Source: Neoceratodus forsteri (Eukaryota > Chordata > Ceratodontiformes > Ceratodontidae). From it: a stretch of 64,000 nt of DNA. The first letter of the stretch is position 1, and each line of letters starts with the position of its first letter. The notes below the pieces were generated by a model. It was not told the DNA's origin. It ran no database searches and was given only the letters and a program-made list of their open reading frames with translations. A program made the position numbers and the translations under genes. Location of the stretch: positions 1,164,012,055-1,164,076,054 of the forward strand of contig CM057454.1 of the NCBI GenBank assembly GCA_016271365.2, written 5' to 3'. This document shows, piece after piece, positions 32,400 to 42,803 of the stretch.

Positions 32400-34145
32400 A
32401 GTAAAGTAAAACTTTATTTAAAAAGAGCCTTTCCAAAACCAATGCGCTGCACAATCAATAAAATGAGAACACAAACAATTTAAAACAAATAATAACATTC
32501 GTAAGCAGTTAGATATTTTAAAAATCACCAGGAAAAGCCAGATAAAACAAGCAGGTTTTGAACTCTCTGATTTAAAACTTGAGACGGTTAGGCATTCCCT
32601 TAACCAGCGAGGTAGAGAATTCCACAGGGTAGGGGTAGCAGAAGAAAAAGCATGTGCACCCAATGTTTTTAACTGAACCCTGGGAATCTCGAACAATCCC
32701 TCGTCATGGATCAGAGTGGTGGGAGGGAGGCAGTAGGGAGTTAGGAGATCTTGCAGGTACCAGGGTCCCTGTTCATGCAGGGCTTTGCAAGCCAGTAAAC
32801 CGACCTTAAAGGTGATCCACCACTGTATAGGCAGGCAGTGCAGTTCACGTAGCACAGGCATAACAGAAACATAGAATTTGACGGCACCGCTTGGCCCACC
32901 CAGTCTGCCCATTTCCCTACCTAATGGATAAGCTGCAGATCCTAGCTAACCAACAGCCTACTTCTTCCTACCTCCACCCCCTAGAATTGCCTTATGCCTG
33001 TCCCATGCATTGCTGAATTCCACCACTGTATTTGACTCCACAACCTCCTCAGGAAGGCTGTTCCATGCATCTGAAATCCAGGGACCCACTCCCAGGCTGG
33101 CTAACAACAACAAAAATGGAAAGGGACCTGGGAGTAGTCATATCAGATGACCTAAAGGTGAGCAAGCAATATGAGAGGGCAGTAAGGAGGACTGACGGGA
33201 TACTGGGATGTATAGGGAGAGGCATTATTAGTAGAAAACAGGAAGTTGTTATCCCTCTGTATTAACAGCTGGTGAGACCCCATCTAGAGTACTGCATGCA
33301 GTTCTGGAGACCCAGTCTCCACAAAGACAGACAGGATGGAGGCAGTCCAGAGCAGGGCAACTAAAATGGTGCAAGGTGTGCACCAGAAGACATATCAAGA
33401 GAGACTTAGGGAGCTCGGGGGGGGGGGCATGATAGAAACTTTCAAGTACCTCAAGGGAATTAACAAAGTCCAAGAGGATAGCATCTTTTAGAAAAAGAGG
33501 TGTGCAAGAATAGGGAGGCACAATTTGAAGCTAGAGGGGAGACAGCTCAGAGGTAATGTGAGGAAGTATTTTTTTCACTGAGAGGGTTGTGGATGCATGG
33601 AACAGCCCGACTAGTCCTCAATGTGCTAGTCAAAAGCCTGGCTGCTGCATTCTGCACTAGCTGCAGGTGACATATATCAACCCCCAGAAGCTCTAGGTAG
33701 AGCGCATTGCAGTAATCAAGGCGGGTGGTCACAAAGGCGTAGACTAATGTAGGAAGGTCAGCCGGAGGAACCAGGTGTTTCACCCAGGCAATATTCCTCA
33801 GATGAAAAAAAGAGGGTTTGACAACAACAGACACCTGATATTTCAGGGTCAAACCACTGTCAAAAATAATGCCCAGGTTAGGCCCCTGGTCTGAGGTTGT
33901 GAGCTGGACATCATTGAGCCATAGGCCCGAAGCCTGCCCAGCCCCACCTGGGGACAACCAGGGTCCATGATCAACATCTCGGTCTTATCCGGATTCAACC
34001 TCAGCCAGCTGGTGCTCATCCAGATCTTGATCTTGGCAAGACAGTTGTTAAACACAGAGAATGCATCATCCTGTCCAGGCATAAAGGGCATATACAATTG
34101 GGCATCATCTGCGTAGCGGTGAAAACCCAAACTGTATCACCAGAG
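32400..34145 (-). mobile_element. L2-like LINE (group B), minus strand, inserted in a group A copy
   Basis: The minus-strand frame starts FGFHRYADDAQLY (YADD at 34,104-34,115). It continues NNCLAKIKIWMSTSWLRLNPDKTEML, LVPPADLPTLVYAFVTTRLDYCNALYL and LQLVQNAAARLLTS. After a CR1 insert (32,868-33,612) it resumes at PVLRELHCLPIQWWITFKVG, ending LWNSLPRWLREC. The 3' tail reads aaataaagttttactttactttta at 32,400. Flanking group A sequence on both sides belongs to one copy, so this is a clean nested insertion. Confidence 0.85.
32868..33612. mobile_element. CR1 insertion with internal inversion (twin-priming type)
   Basis: The left part (32,868 to about 33,078) is the CR1 3' end on the minus strand, including the terminal cctacctaatggataagctgcag region found at other CR1 ends. 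The right part (about 33,080-33,612) is the preceding CR1 segment in plus orientation, with ERDLGVVISDDLKVSKQ, GCIGRGIISRKQEV and RGNVRKY. Both parts stop in the same consensus stretch, tggatgcatggaacagcc. This is the structure expected from twin priming during insertion. No intact ORF remains. Confidence 0.8.
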
Positions 34146-34930
34146 CGTCTGGGATTTGGTGCCCTACAAATAAACCATGTAGGACAGTTGTGGTGCTGTG
34201 ACCTTTCTGAAAGCCATGTTGTGCAGCAGTTAGGAGATCATTGTCTCAGAGGAATTCAGTGGTCTGTGTGACAACTAGCTTTTCCAATATTTTGCTTAAA
34301 ACTGACAGGATGGCTATGGGCCTGTATAATTAGAGGGGTCTTTAGGGTAGCCTTTTTTGAGGACAGGGGTGACTCACTATATTCCAAATGTCCGGGACTC
34401 TGCTATAACATAAGGAGAGTGTAAAACGTCTACCAGGGGTCCGGCAATGAGAGGTGTGGCAATTTTTGGCAGCCTGGGCTCGATACCATCTGATCCAGTG
34501 ACTGTTCTGTTCGAGATCTTTCTGAGGAGTTTTGTGACCTCCCTAACAGTAATAGCCCTAAAGCGAAAGGAGGGTATTTTTGATGCTTGGTGGGAGGGAG
34601 TTGAAGGACCCAGTTGATCTGAGGCAGGGAAAGCAGATATGTATTTGGTCAAGTCTGTAACTTGGCCATTAAAGAAATTAGCAATGGTCTGAGGGTTGTT
34701 GCAGTTGGGCAACATTTAGTACCATGTCATTTGGGGTAGGGGAAAGGTTAGATCCCAGGGACGTTTTTATGTGGGACCAGAATTTTTTAGGATTCTCTGA
34801 TGTACTGGTTAATAAGCTTTTGCAATAGGAGCTTTAGCTTCCCTGATCTCCTTCTTGCATGTATTTCTAAACATCCTGTAGTTGTTTTGGTTTTCCTGTA
34901 GGCCAGAGGACTTGCACCGGCATCAGCTTT
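34146..34930 (-). pseudogene. L2-like LINE (group A), linker and N-terminal RT, minus strand
   Basis: This is the 5' continuation of the copy at 31,190-32,399. It reads NPQTIANFFNGQVTDLTKYIS, FRAITVREVTKLLRKISNRTVTGSDGIEP, a stop-containing RPIAILSVLSKILEKLV, and HGFQKGHSTTTVLHGL just before the insertion point. The order and missing part match exactly what lies past 32,399. Confidence 0.82.
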
Positions 34931-35099
34931 TATCGCACTGTTTTATTTTGTGGATCTTTTTTTTAGCCAACAGGTAGTCTTCCCTTTGACGCGACGTGTT
35001 ATCAGAGGGATGCAAGTGTCCTAAATGGCTTATGTCTTGTTTTTAATTCTTGTTAGGCACTCAGAGCCACCAGGATTGGACGCCCTAGAAATAAAACTA
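34931..35099. other. Short spacer, possible LINE 3' end
   Basis: Ends with gccaccaggattggacgccctagaaataaaacta, which resembles an L2-group 3' terminus on the plus strand. Too short to assign. Confidence 0.3.
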
Positions 35100-35773
35100 C
35101 CTTGCCTTAACTGCACCCAGATCCTCAATCTTCCTCAGCAAGCATTTGTGGGGCACCAACTCAAAAGCCTTGCTTAATTCAAAATACAGCAAACCCAAGG
35201 TGTGGCCCCTACCCAATTCCCTTATAACTGAATCAAAGAAAACTATCAGTTTTGTCTGACAGGACCCTGCAGCCATGAAGCTATGCTGTTTACTATCCTG
35301 GAGACCACTGCTTACCAGGTAGTCTATAAGGCCTTCTTTTATCTACTTCTGTACACTGAATGTCAGTGACAGGTCAGTAGGTCTTGTTCCTTGTCGGCCC
35401 CTACTCTTATGGAGCAGAATGATCTCTGGCCCTTTGGAACCACCTCCATCCTTAGTGAGCAGTTAAATAGTCCTCACAGGGGTTCAGCTAGTTCTGCTGC
35501 CAGTTCCCTGAGCATCCACAGATAGAACCCATTTGGTCTGGGAGCCTTATGTATCGATAGGACTGCCAGTCCTTCCTTGACCATGTCACTTGTAAATATT
35601 GTCTGCTTCATTTTCAGGATCCCCTTATCAGCCACTCGTATAGCACTGTCAGGCAAGGCCCTGCCTCCCTGGTGAAAACTGAGCAAAAACAGTCATTAAG
35701 GAAGGCAGCCTTTTGCCCATCCCCTTCTATTATCCTACCCCCCTACCCCAATAGCCTAACAGCACAATTAATT
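35100..35773 (-). pseudogene. CR1-type LINE fragment, N-terminal half of RT, minus strand
   Basis: The minus-strand frame reads VKEGLAVLSIHKAPRPNGFY with LRELAAELAEPL, then IILLHKS, a degraded QHSFMAAGSCQTKLI and LYFELSKAFELVPHKCLL. These are the fingers and palm of CR1 RT before the catalytic FADD. The fragment is cut at both ends. Its right edge is exactly where the duplicated repeat (also at 61,931) begins. Confidence 0.82.
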
Positions 35774-36207
35774 CGACTGAAGTGTTTTACTGCCCCACAA
35801 CTTCAACATCCCCTTTCTGGAAAATAAACTGCTGGTTACTGACACTGAAGTCCAGTTTGGTTTTGGCTCACTTCTAAAGTACATGAAGAGCTTGTGTTTC
35901 AATGTCAGTTTTCTTCTGTTTCTTGCAGATATCCTACAAATCAGGTTGAGGCTATTCCTGGGTTGTTTGAGGCTGTGCCCCTGTGGAGGTAACTCAGCTA
36001 TGGTCAATATAATGTATCACACCCATGAGCAAACAAGATGTTAAATCACAGTTCACTGATCCTCTATGAAGACACTGGTTTCAACATAATCTTTATCTGG
36101 AACTAGAGAAAATATATCTAGTATCTTTGTTTGTAAAGGCAGTAAAGTAAGTCTGCAAAGGGAAACGAGCAATTTTGACTTCTTTTTATCTTTCTTATCT
36201 TTCAACC
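35774..36207 (+). repeat. Duplicated repeat block, copy 1, left part
   Basis: It aligns closely with 61,935-62,486, starting at gactgaagtgttttactgcc. Copy 2 has a 123-bp CR1 tail inserted that is absent here, so this copy shows the empty site at about 35,860. No ORF. The two copies lie 26 kb apart in the same orientation. Confidence 0.88.
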
Positions 36208-37336
36208 TAAATCAACAATTGTCGCCTGTTTTTCAGAGCCTCCAATCTTGGTTCTCCACCAATTACCAAATCTAAAACCTATCTAAGACCCAGGCAATGT
36301 TATTTGGTTCCTCCAGACATGTACCGACTCTGGCCCCTAAGCTTCTGGTCCACGGATGTGATGGGTCTCCTGTCTCTAACACATCATCTTTCAAATACCT
36401 AGGGGTAGTGCTTGGCCCGGCACTCTATTTCACTGTGCATATCAATGAGGTCTGTCGCTCAGTTAATGCCAAGATTGGTGTGGCCTACAGAGTACATCAT
36501 TCTCTTACTCTGGCCACCAGGACTGCTGTTGCGCAAGGTGTGTTACTACCACAACTGCTTTATGCTGTCCCTGTCCTTTCTCACGCCGATGCCGTTGTTC
36601 TCCGTAGATGGGATGTTACGTACAACAACATCTGCAGATTCGCATTATCTGTCCCACATCTGACCCACCACTGCAGACTTTACTCTGCACTAAATTGGCT
36701 GCCTCCCAATTCCCTTAGATCACATGCTCTTGGTTGTTTTATTGACTCTAACATGAACACCATGCCCTGCGGCTCTGGGTGCTATGCCTACTCCTGTCTC
36801 GCATTCTCGTGCCCTCAGGTCCCCGCCTACTTTCCCTTGCTTGTTCAGCACTGTCAAACCAAAATGGGTGAGCAGAGCTTTCTATTTCTGCCCATGGTTC
36901 TGGAACTCTCTCCCCCCCCCATGTGAAGAACTCCTCATCCCACCTAGCTTTTAAGCATGCTCTTTTTTCCTACCTTAATGCCCCTGACTTCTGTGACTGC
37001 ACTTAGGTCCTGTGGGGCCTGCCGCTTACCCATCTCTGTTTTACTACTGAGTATGTGTGCCTAGCTGTCTCCTTCAATTTACATAGAACTTTTGACTTGT
37101 GCTCTGTAATGTTTTTTGCAACAATTGTATTACTGCTCTAACCTGTTTGTATTCTTGCTATTTCTTTGCTTCGTTTTTATGCTGTCTGTATGGGTTATTC
37201 TTACTGGTATCTCACCCTTGTACATCATTGTTGTCTTTACTGCATTTACTGTAACTATACTCTCCTGGGTCGTGCCTGAAAATGGGCAGGCTTCTTGCCT
37301 AGCGCACCTACTCGGTCATCAAAAGCTAAATAAATA
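36208..37336 (+). mobile_element. L2-like LINE (group A), 1,129-bp 5'-truncated insertion
   Basis: The insert opens near ATAAW-type RT sequence and carries a 209-codon frame (36,297-36,926). That frame reads FKYLGVVLGPALYFTVHINEVCRSVNAKIGVAYRVHHSL, then NNICRFALSVPHLTHHCRLYSALNWLP. It ends with tcgtgcctgaaaatgggcagg...aaataaataa. AACC flanks it on both sides (36,204-36,207 and 37,337-37,340). The uninterrupted target is preserved at about 62,482-62,496 in the other repeat copy, so the borders are supported independently. Confidence 0.9.
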
Positions 37337-37340
37337 AACC

Positions 37341-38990
37341 ATTTTAGAAAAAAACATACATGCCATCTACTTACTGTTGGGAGTGTCTTCATGATGATCC
37401 TCCTGCTGCTGAGTTTCTTCCTCCTTTACATCATCGATGGGGAGTTCCTCATCCCTCTCAAACAGCAATAACAAGTGCTCCTTTGGGATATTGTACCCTG
37501 CACATTCATTACAAAAACAGAAACCAGGTAATAAAACAATTATATATGATCAAAGCTAGACATTTGACTTTTATTTGCTTTACCAGGATGTGAGCTGGGC
37601 CAATGTCCCATTTTCAGCTACGCCAGGAGCGTAATAATGTTTCCTTTTTGACAAGGAAGTAGGGAGAAGATGAAACAGCCAAATTCATATTTAATAGGGT
37701 TCTCTTATGGCTGTATAGTCAGAATCTGTCAGCCTGTGAGACAGGAAGTAAAGTTAAAGCACACCCATGTACCCACCCCCTCTAGCCTAACTACTCCTCC
37801 ATTGTCCTTTTTTCCCTTATGTACCTTAAAAAAACAATTATCACCACCTTTTGCTCTCTCAGTAATCCATAGCCCCTTGTCTGCCTTTTCCATCCTGACC
37901 TCCAACCCTTGTCTATTTGTGTTTAGCCTGATAATTGTGCCAGACTTCTTCCACCTCGTTTCTCTTGTACTCAGAGAAGACCTTTTCTTTTTGTTCTCCC
38001 AGCTGCCCTCATACCCTATAAGAACCAGATCAGCCTTTTGCATTTGTTCCTTTTGCCAACCTTCCTTGTACAAAATTCCCCAGGCGAATCAGTAAATAAT
38101 CAATAATGTTTTGTGAAGGTCAGTCATCACTCGGCAAGGGCAGGTAGTGAAACACCCGACCTTCAAGGCTACTGGCGGGAACCTATGAACTACCCAACAT
38201 TACCCTATAAATACCCAAATGAAAAATGAGTTTGGGTCAGATAGTTACCACCTGATTCATTCTATGATCAGATTACCCTACCCTGACTATAACAGAAAAA
38301 AATATCACTTTCCCTGGTGGTGTAGCAGACCGCCACCCCCCCCCAATCCCCAATCTGCCATTTAAAAAAGTCACCTTCCCTGGTGGTCTAGGGGAACCCC
38401 CTCCCTATTGCCAATCTGCTCTCACCACTTACCCTGGTGGTCTAGCTGACAATCCCTCCTCATCCCAGATATGCTTGTACTAAAATATGTCATTTTCCCT
38501 GGTGGCATAGTTGCCCCCCCTCCCTATTGTCAATCTGCCCATATTAATAATCAATATCACCTTCCCTGGTGGCCTAGTGGCCTCCCACTCCCCCACCTTA
38601 CAGGCATTGCCCACCTCCCCATCCCCAAGCTGGCAATTGGCCCTGTCCTCCAATCTCCACAACAGCAGGCCACTGGCAGTATGTCAATGAATGAACATGT
38701 ACTTGTAGAAGTACTTTACATGCTCATTCTTTACCCTGAAAGGTGACAGCTCACAATCAGCAGCCAACTGTGGTGGAGAGATAAGGGCTGTCCCCATCGC
38801 TGGTTTGGGGTCACGATGGGAGAGAGGGAATGGCGGGGTGGTACTCTTCTGCTGTCATGTCAGTAAATGAGCTTATACTTATTCAGGTATGTGCTCATTC
38901 ATTGACCAGACAGTTCAGTTAGTGGCCGGCCATGGTGGCGAGTAGAGGGCTGTGCTGGTCACCAGCTCGGGGATGGGACGGGAGAGTGGG
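37341..38990 (+). repeat. Duplicated repeat block, copy 1, right part
   Basis: It aligns with 62,487-64,000, including the run starting tgccatctacttactgttgggagtg. It contains the tRNA-Glu-like array at 38,310-38,600 and, after it, a dimer of period about 176 bp (38,684 and 38,860 starts, tcaatgaatg against tcagtaaatg). A 141-codon plus-strand frame (37,670-38,095) is not kept in copy 2 and I do not call it a gene. The class of this repeat is unknown to me. Confidence 0.85.
38310..38600 (+). repeat. Tandem array, 54-67 bp units with tRNA-Glu-like A box
   Basis: Five units start at 38,310, 38,376, 38,430, 38,495 and 38,562. The shared core is ttccctggtggtctagtgg with a few changes per unit. 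By my recall of vertebrate tRNA-Glu, this is its first 18 or so bases, and tggtctagtgg fits the Pol III A-box rule TRGYNNANNNG. Between cores lie C-rich stretches and (c)caatctgcccatattaa. No B box was seen, so these are not tRNA genes. Confidence 0.8.
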
Positions 38991-39027
38991 GTTGTGGGGC
39001 ACTGCCTGCTCGACTAGAGAGGTGGGG

Positions 39028-40165
39028 GTCATTTCATTCATTTCATTCTTTATTTTGAACCAGAAAGTGAACTGAGCACAGCCCTTTTTCAGTCACACCT
39101 GACATTTAACATATAACAAAAACACAAACAGTACAGTATAGATTAAGTTACATTACAAATACAAGTACAGAAATTAGAAATGTCATAATGTTCTCTCAGC
39201 AACCCTCTTAAAGTGCTTTAAATTATGTGCTGTCTTGATTACTGCTGTAAAACCATTTAGTAAGGTGGGACCATACCAAGTAAAAGAATGCTTACTTATG
39301 CCAGTTTTATAGAATTAGGGTAAAACAGCATGTCTATACCATTTCTTGGTAAGCAAAGTGCCTGATGTTTGATAAATTTCTTAAACATTTTGTTAATGTG
39401 CTTTAATAGATCCTCTAAGCAAATACAGCAGTGAGGTATACTATTCTCTGCAAAGGAGGCAACATTATCAATCTGTTGTATGACAGGCAATGATGAGTCC
39501 TGGGGGGGGTCTCAAACCAAACCTACAAATACTATTCAAAATAATTTGATACTTTGAAATGAATGTACTCCCTCGGTTTACAAACGTAACTGCCCCATTG
39601 TCTAAAATTGGAATTAGTATTTGTTTTGCTATTATTGTTCTAGCCTCATCAGTTAAAGCATTGATATTTCTGGATGAGAAACCTAATTTCTGATTTATTT
39701 TATTGCTAATCATATCTAAATTTCCAATTAAATTGAGGGTATGTTCCACATACACACCTAAATACTTAAAGTTACCCCAGAAATCTCACTCTCATTGCTA
39801 CCCAGGATGCACATATGTTCCTCCTCTCCGGCCAACCTCTGTACGGTCCGAAACTGCATTACCTTTGTTTTTGTTTTTCATTTAGTTGCAATTTATTCTA
39901 AATTAGCCACTCGGTCAGCTTTATGTAATCTTCCTGATGTTGTCCTCGTATTAGATCCACAGAGAGGCCAGAGCTGAAGAACACTATGTGATCTGTATAT
40001 AAAATACATTCTGTATTCACAAATTCTTCAGGCAAATCATTTATAAAAATGGAGAACAATAGAGGTCCCAGTACTGATCCCTGGGGAACCCCTGTCCTCA
40101 CCTGTTGTGGTTTTGACAGACAGTCACCTGTATTTACCTTTTGTATACACAAACCCAGATAACTT
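39028..40165 (-). pseudogene. L2-like LINE (group A-type), RT core to 3' end, minus strand
   Basis: The minus-strand frame reads RTGVPQGSVLGPLLFSIFINDLPEEF, then CILYTDHIVFF, where the YADD motif has become YTDH, and KLTEWLI. Past a frameshift it continues with NLIGNLDMISNKINQKLGF and IILNSICRFGL. The 3' end at 39,028-39,055 is aaataaagaatgaaatgaatgaaatga, an AATAAA signal followed by (atgaa)n. It is dead by loss of catalytic residues and stops. Confidence 0.82.
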
Positions 40166-40654
40166 GATAAGAGTTGGAGTGAAACTCAGCAGAACGAGGC
40201 AGGCAATTGGAACTAGAAGATAAGTACTTTCTCTGTGCTGTTTGTTTTCTTTTAGGATTGAGGTAGCATTTCATGAGATAGCAATGTATGCTGTGTGATT
40301 AAAACAGTGTAATTTCCAAACAAATGATTCTGTCCTGGCTGCGAGGAGGGAGGGCATTTAACTGAGGGAGTGAGGGAGAGGTTGAGAAATACACAGAAGG
40401 GGGAGAGGTGATCACATGACTTGGACCAGGGCCAAGCTGGAAGACAGGAAAGAGCCTTACTGGGAGGGATGCATATTTCCTGTACAGACATGGGGAGTCC
40501 AAGGTGGAGGAAGGGTTCCATGGAGTGGGGAAGGACCAGGTTAAGGAAGGAGAGGATGAGCAGGAGCAGTCAAACAGGGCAGGAGATGGGAAGACTTTTA
40601 TGTTGCCAAGGATGTGGAGCAGCCATATTCCTGGGAGTGGTTTTGAGGTTAACG
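40166..40654. other. Purine-rich unassigned DNA, possibly CR1 5' region
   Basis: The plus strand is A/G-rich and leads into the palindrome and then the CR1 ORF1 fragment. A 5' UTR of that CR1 is possible but no motif proves it. Open frames on both strands look like a compositional effect. Confidence 0.35.
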
Positions 40655-41096
40655 GGAAACTCCTATCGAGTCCTTCAGTACAGCAGTGGCTGCAGAAATG
40701 CCTGATTAGGTTTTTCAACATAAAAGAACATTTTTTTTTACTACCTGGTGCCCTTAAATTTTAATCAAAAAGATCCGCTCGCTTGCTAATGGCGACAGAC
40801 CCCCAGGCTGACATCGCATAACCCTCGGTGATTTCTGCATGATGAGTTATGTATAATGAGAGCTACCAACAAATGGCAGATGTTGGTAGCCCTCATTAGC
40901 ATAACCTTCACGGTGGAGGTCACCAGAGGTGCCCGAGATAACCACCTGGGGGTCTGTCGCCATTATGGAGCAAGCGGATCTTTTTCATTAAAATTCTGGG
41001 GCACCAGGTAGTAAAAAAATTGTATTTTATGTTGAAAGCCCTAATTGGGCATTTCTGTAGCCACTGCTGCACTGAAGGACTCAATAGGAGTTTCAC
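40655..41096. repeat. Large imperfect palindrome, two arms of about 215 bp
   Basis: The left arm (40,655-40,870) and the inverse of the right arm (40,882-41,096) align with few mismatches. They share aaactcctat.gagtccttcag, gcagtggct.cagaaatgcc, actacctggtgccc, agatccgct.gct and aatggcgacagacccccagg. The centre is agctaccaac/aaatggcagat/gttggtagc at about 40,876. The DNA could extrude as one long hairpin. It may be a foldback element or an inverted duplication next to the CR1 ORF1 fragment. Confidence 0.88.
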
Positions 41097-42054
41097 TGTA
41101 AGGTGTTGTAGGGTGTGTTGGCAGGTGAGCCAGCTCAGGCAGGAAATAGGGTGGTTGAGGAGGGAACTGGAGGCATGGAGGAGGCAGAATGGGGGGGGGG
41201 GAGACACAGCCAGGAGGGAAAATTAATGAGGCATCTAAAGAGCTCAAACAGGCAAAAATAAGGGGGAACTAGGTGGGACAGCAGGAGGGCTGCACAAGTG
41301 GGTGCAGCCATGGGAAGGAAGTGATAACTGGAGGAGGGTCAGGTACAGGGGCATCACTAAGACTACATCAGAGCAAAGATATCTGGGAAGGGGGACTAGA
41401 CTCATTCAAGGAAAGATTAGCACTGCAAACAGATTCTCAGTGTTGGCTACTCTGGAAGACCAGGTAGCAGAAAGGAGGGAAGTTACAGTGAAGAAGCAGA
41501 GAGAGGATGCTACAGGGGAAAGGCTACACAGCATGAAGGCAGTAGGCAGTACACCAAGAAGACATAGTGGCAGGGGGACTCAGCGAGGTGATGCAGTCTC
41601 TCCGGAGGGCAGTAAGGGGCAAGGAGACAGGAGGACAAGGGAAGTGGCAGGCAGCCCAGGGAAGGCTAAGGATAGAGAGAGGAGGGAAGTCAGAGTGGGG
41701 AAGGGCCACATTTTAGGGAAGACACAGGGAAGTAATAGCAGAGGAGTTGAAAGCGTGGTGGATAGAGCAACAAGTAAGTGCAACGGGGAGGTTCCACAGA
41801 TGGAAAATAGTTTGGAGGTGGAGCTGGAGGTCAGTACCCCGGTCATATTTGCGAGGGGGGAGAGGACAGGGCAAAGGTTAGAGGAGGCAAAGGGGAGGTG
41901 GGATGGGGGGATGAGAGGGCCCCGCAAGTTGGGGGGAGCAGGGGAGTGAAGGGCAACAAGAGGGTGAGCAGGATAAGCATCAGAGAGTCATAATTCTAGG
42001 GGATTCTATACTTTAAGGATATAAGATGGGGGAAGAGGTGCCAGAAAAAGTAAC
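41080..42054 (+). pseudogene. CR1-type LINE ORF1 fragment with start of esterase domain
   Basis: The first part encodes an alpha-helical, coiled-coil-like stretch (VSQLRQEIGWLRRELEAW). It is followed by a long basic, Ser/Gly/Lys-rich region (41,302-41,949 frame) with NRFSVLATLEDQ. Next to the right end another frame reads VIILGDSIL, matching block I (Gly-Asp-Ser) of the SGNH/GDSL esterase-like domain reported in CR1 ORF1. A stop follows directly. The sequence breaks at 42,054 where TGTAACCCCC begins. In the family, ORF1 is an RNA-binding and chaperone-type protein. Confidence 0.65.
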
Positions 42055-42570
42055 TGTAACCCCCTTGTTCCCAGGGGTTACTAGAATCCCATTAGAATCA
42101 GTGGCAGGCAGGGAGAGGCAGCTAGTGAAATGCCAGTTAAGTGGATTTCACAGTGTCACACTCAGTTTTTCAGTCTCAGCAGAGCAGGAGTGATGATGTC
42201 ATCTTGGAACTGTCGCAGCAGCATAAGCCACACCGAGCTAGCTACAGGGAGATAGCTTTAGAATGTTCAGTTAGAGTGTAGTGAGTCTGCAGTTGGAGTC
42301 AGTGGAGGAGGTTGCAGGTAGTGCAACTCCTCTCTTCAGCTCTGTCAGAGAGCTACCAGTAGTGTTTTTGTTTGTTTCTCACCCTAACGTGAGCCAGTAC
42401 AGCCTAGTGGTGAAGTGGTGGAAACCAAGCCAAGTGGTTTTCACAGTGCCCCATCCCAGGAGGGATGGGGTGGATTCCAGGATTCAGGGGCAATCCCCTG
42501 GTCCAATTCTGGACTGTGTTGAAACTGCCTGAGATTCAACTGCTCTGTGAGTACCTGTGACATTTGTGTG
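42055..42570. other. Unassigned, possible LTR-like start
   Basis: It begins TGTAACCCCC, like the LTR starts elsewhere in the window, and directly interrupts the CR1 ORF1 fragment. It is continuous with 55,189 onward once the solo LTR is removed. No matching GGGGTTACA end or target duplication was found, so an LTR is only a possibility. Confidence 0.35.
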
Positions 42571-42803
42571 TGTAACCCCTGGGCGGCACCGCCCCCAGTG
42601 TTACACCCCTGCCTACTACCCCGAACACAGGCTAAGGGGGTTGGGTTCACTAACTTATAAAACCTTTGTGCAGTGCCTCCACTCAGGGTACTTTACGTGG
42701 GTGAGAGGGTACTGGGTGTAGCCCCCTGAGCTGCTACACCACCCACAATGACCAGTTACCTTCCCCAGACATGCCCCAATACACAGTTCCCCACATTTCC
42801 ACA
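42571..42803. mobile_element. Outer solo LTR, left part
   Basis: It starts TGTAACCCCTGGGCGG and is preceded by TGTG (42,567-42,570). It is split from its right part (52,753-55,184) by the 9.9-kb Gypsy insertion, whose CACA target duplication abuts it at 42,800-42,803. The start resembles, but differs from, the inner LTR start. Confidence 0.8.

Noticed and set aside
37670..38095. 141-codon open frame in the duplicated repeat
   Set aside because: The matching region near 62,820-63,260 does not keep the frame, so no coding constraint is visible.
38310..38600. Real tRNA-Glu genes
   Set aside because: Only the 5' part with the A box is present. There is no anticodon arm, B box or acceptor 3' strand.
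42055..42570. A third complete LTR beginning TGTAACCCCC
   Set aside because: No matching end, second copy or target duplication was found, so it is kept only as a possibility.
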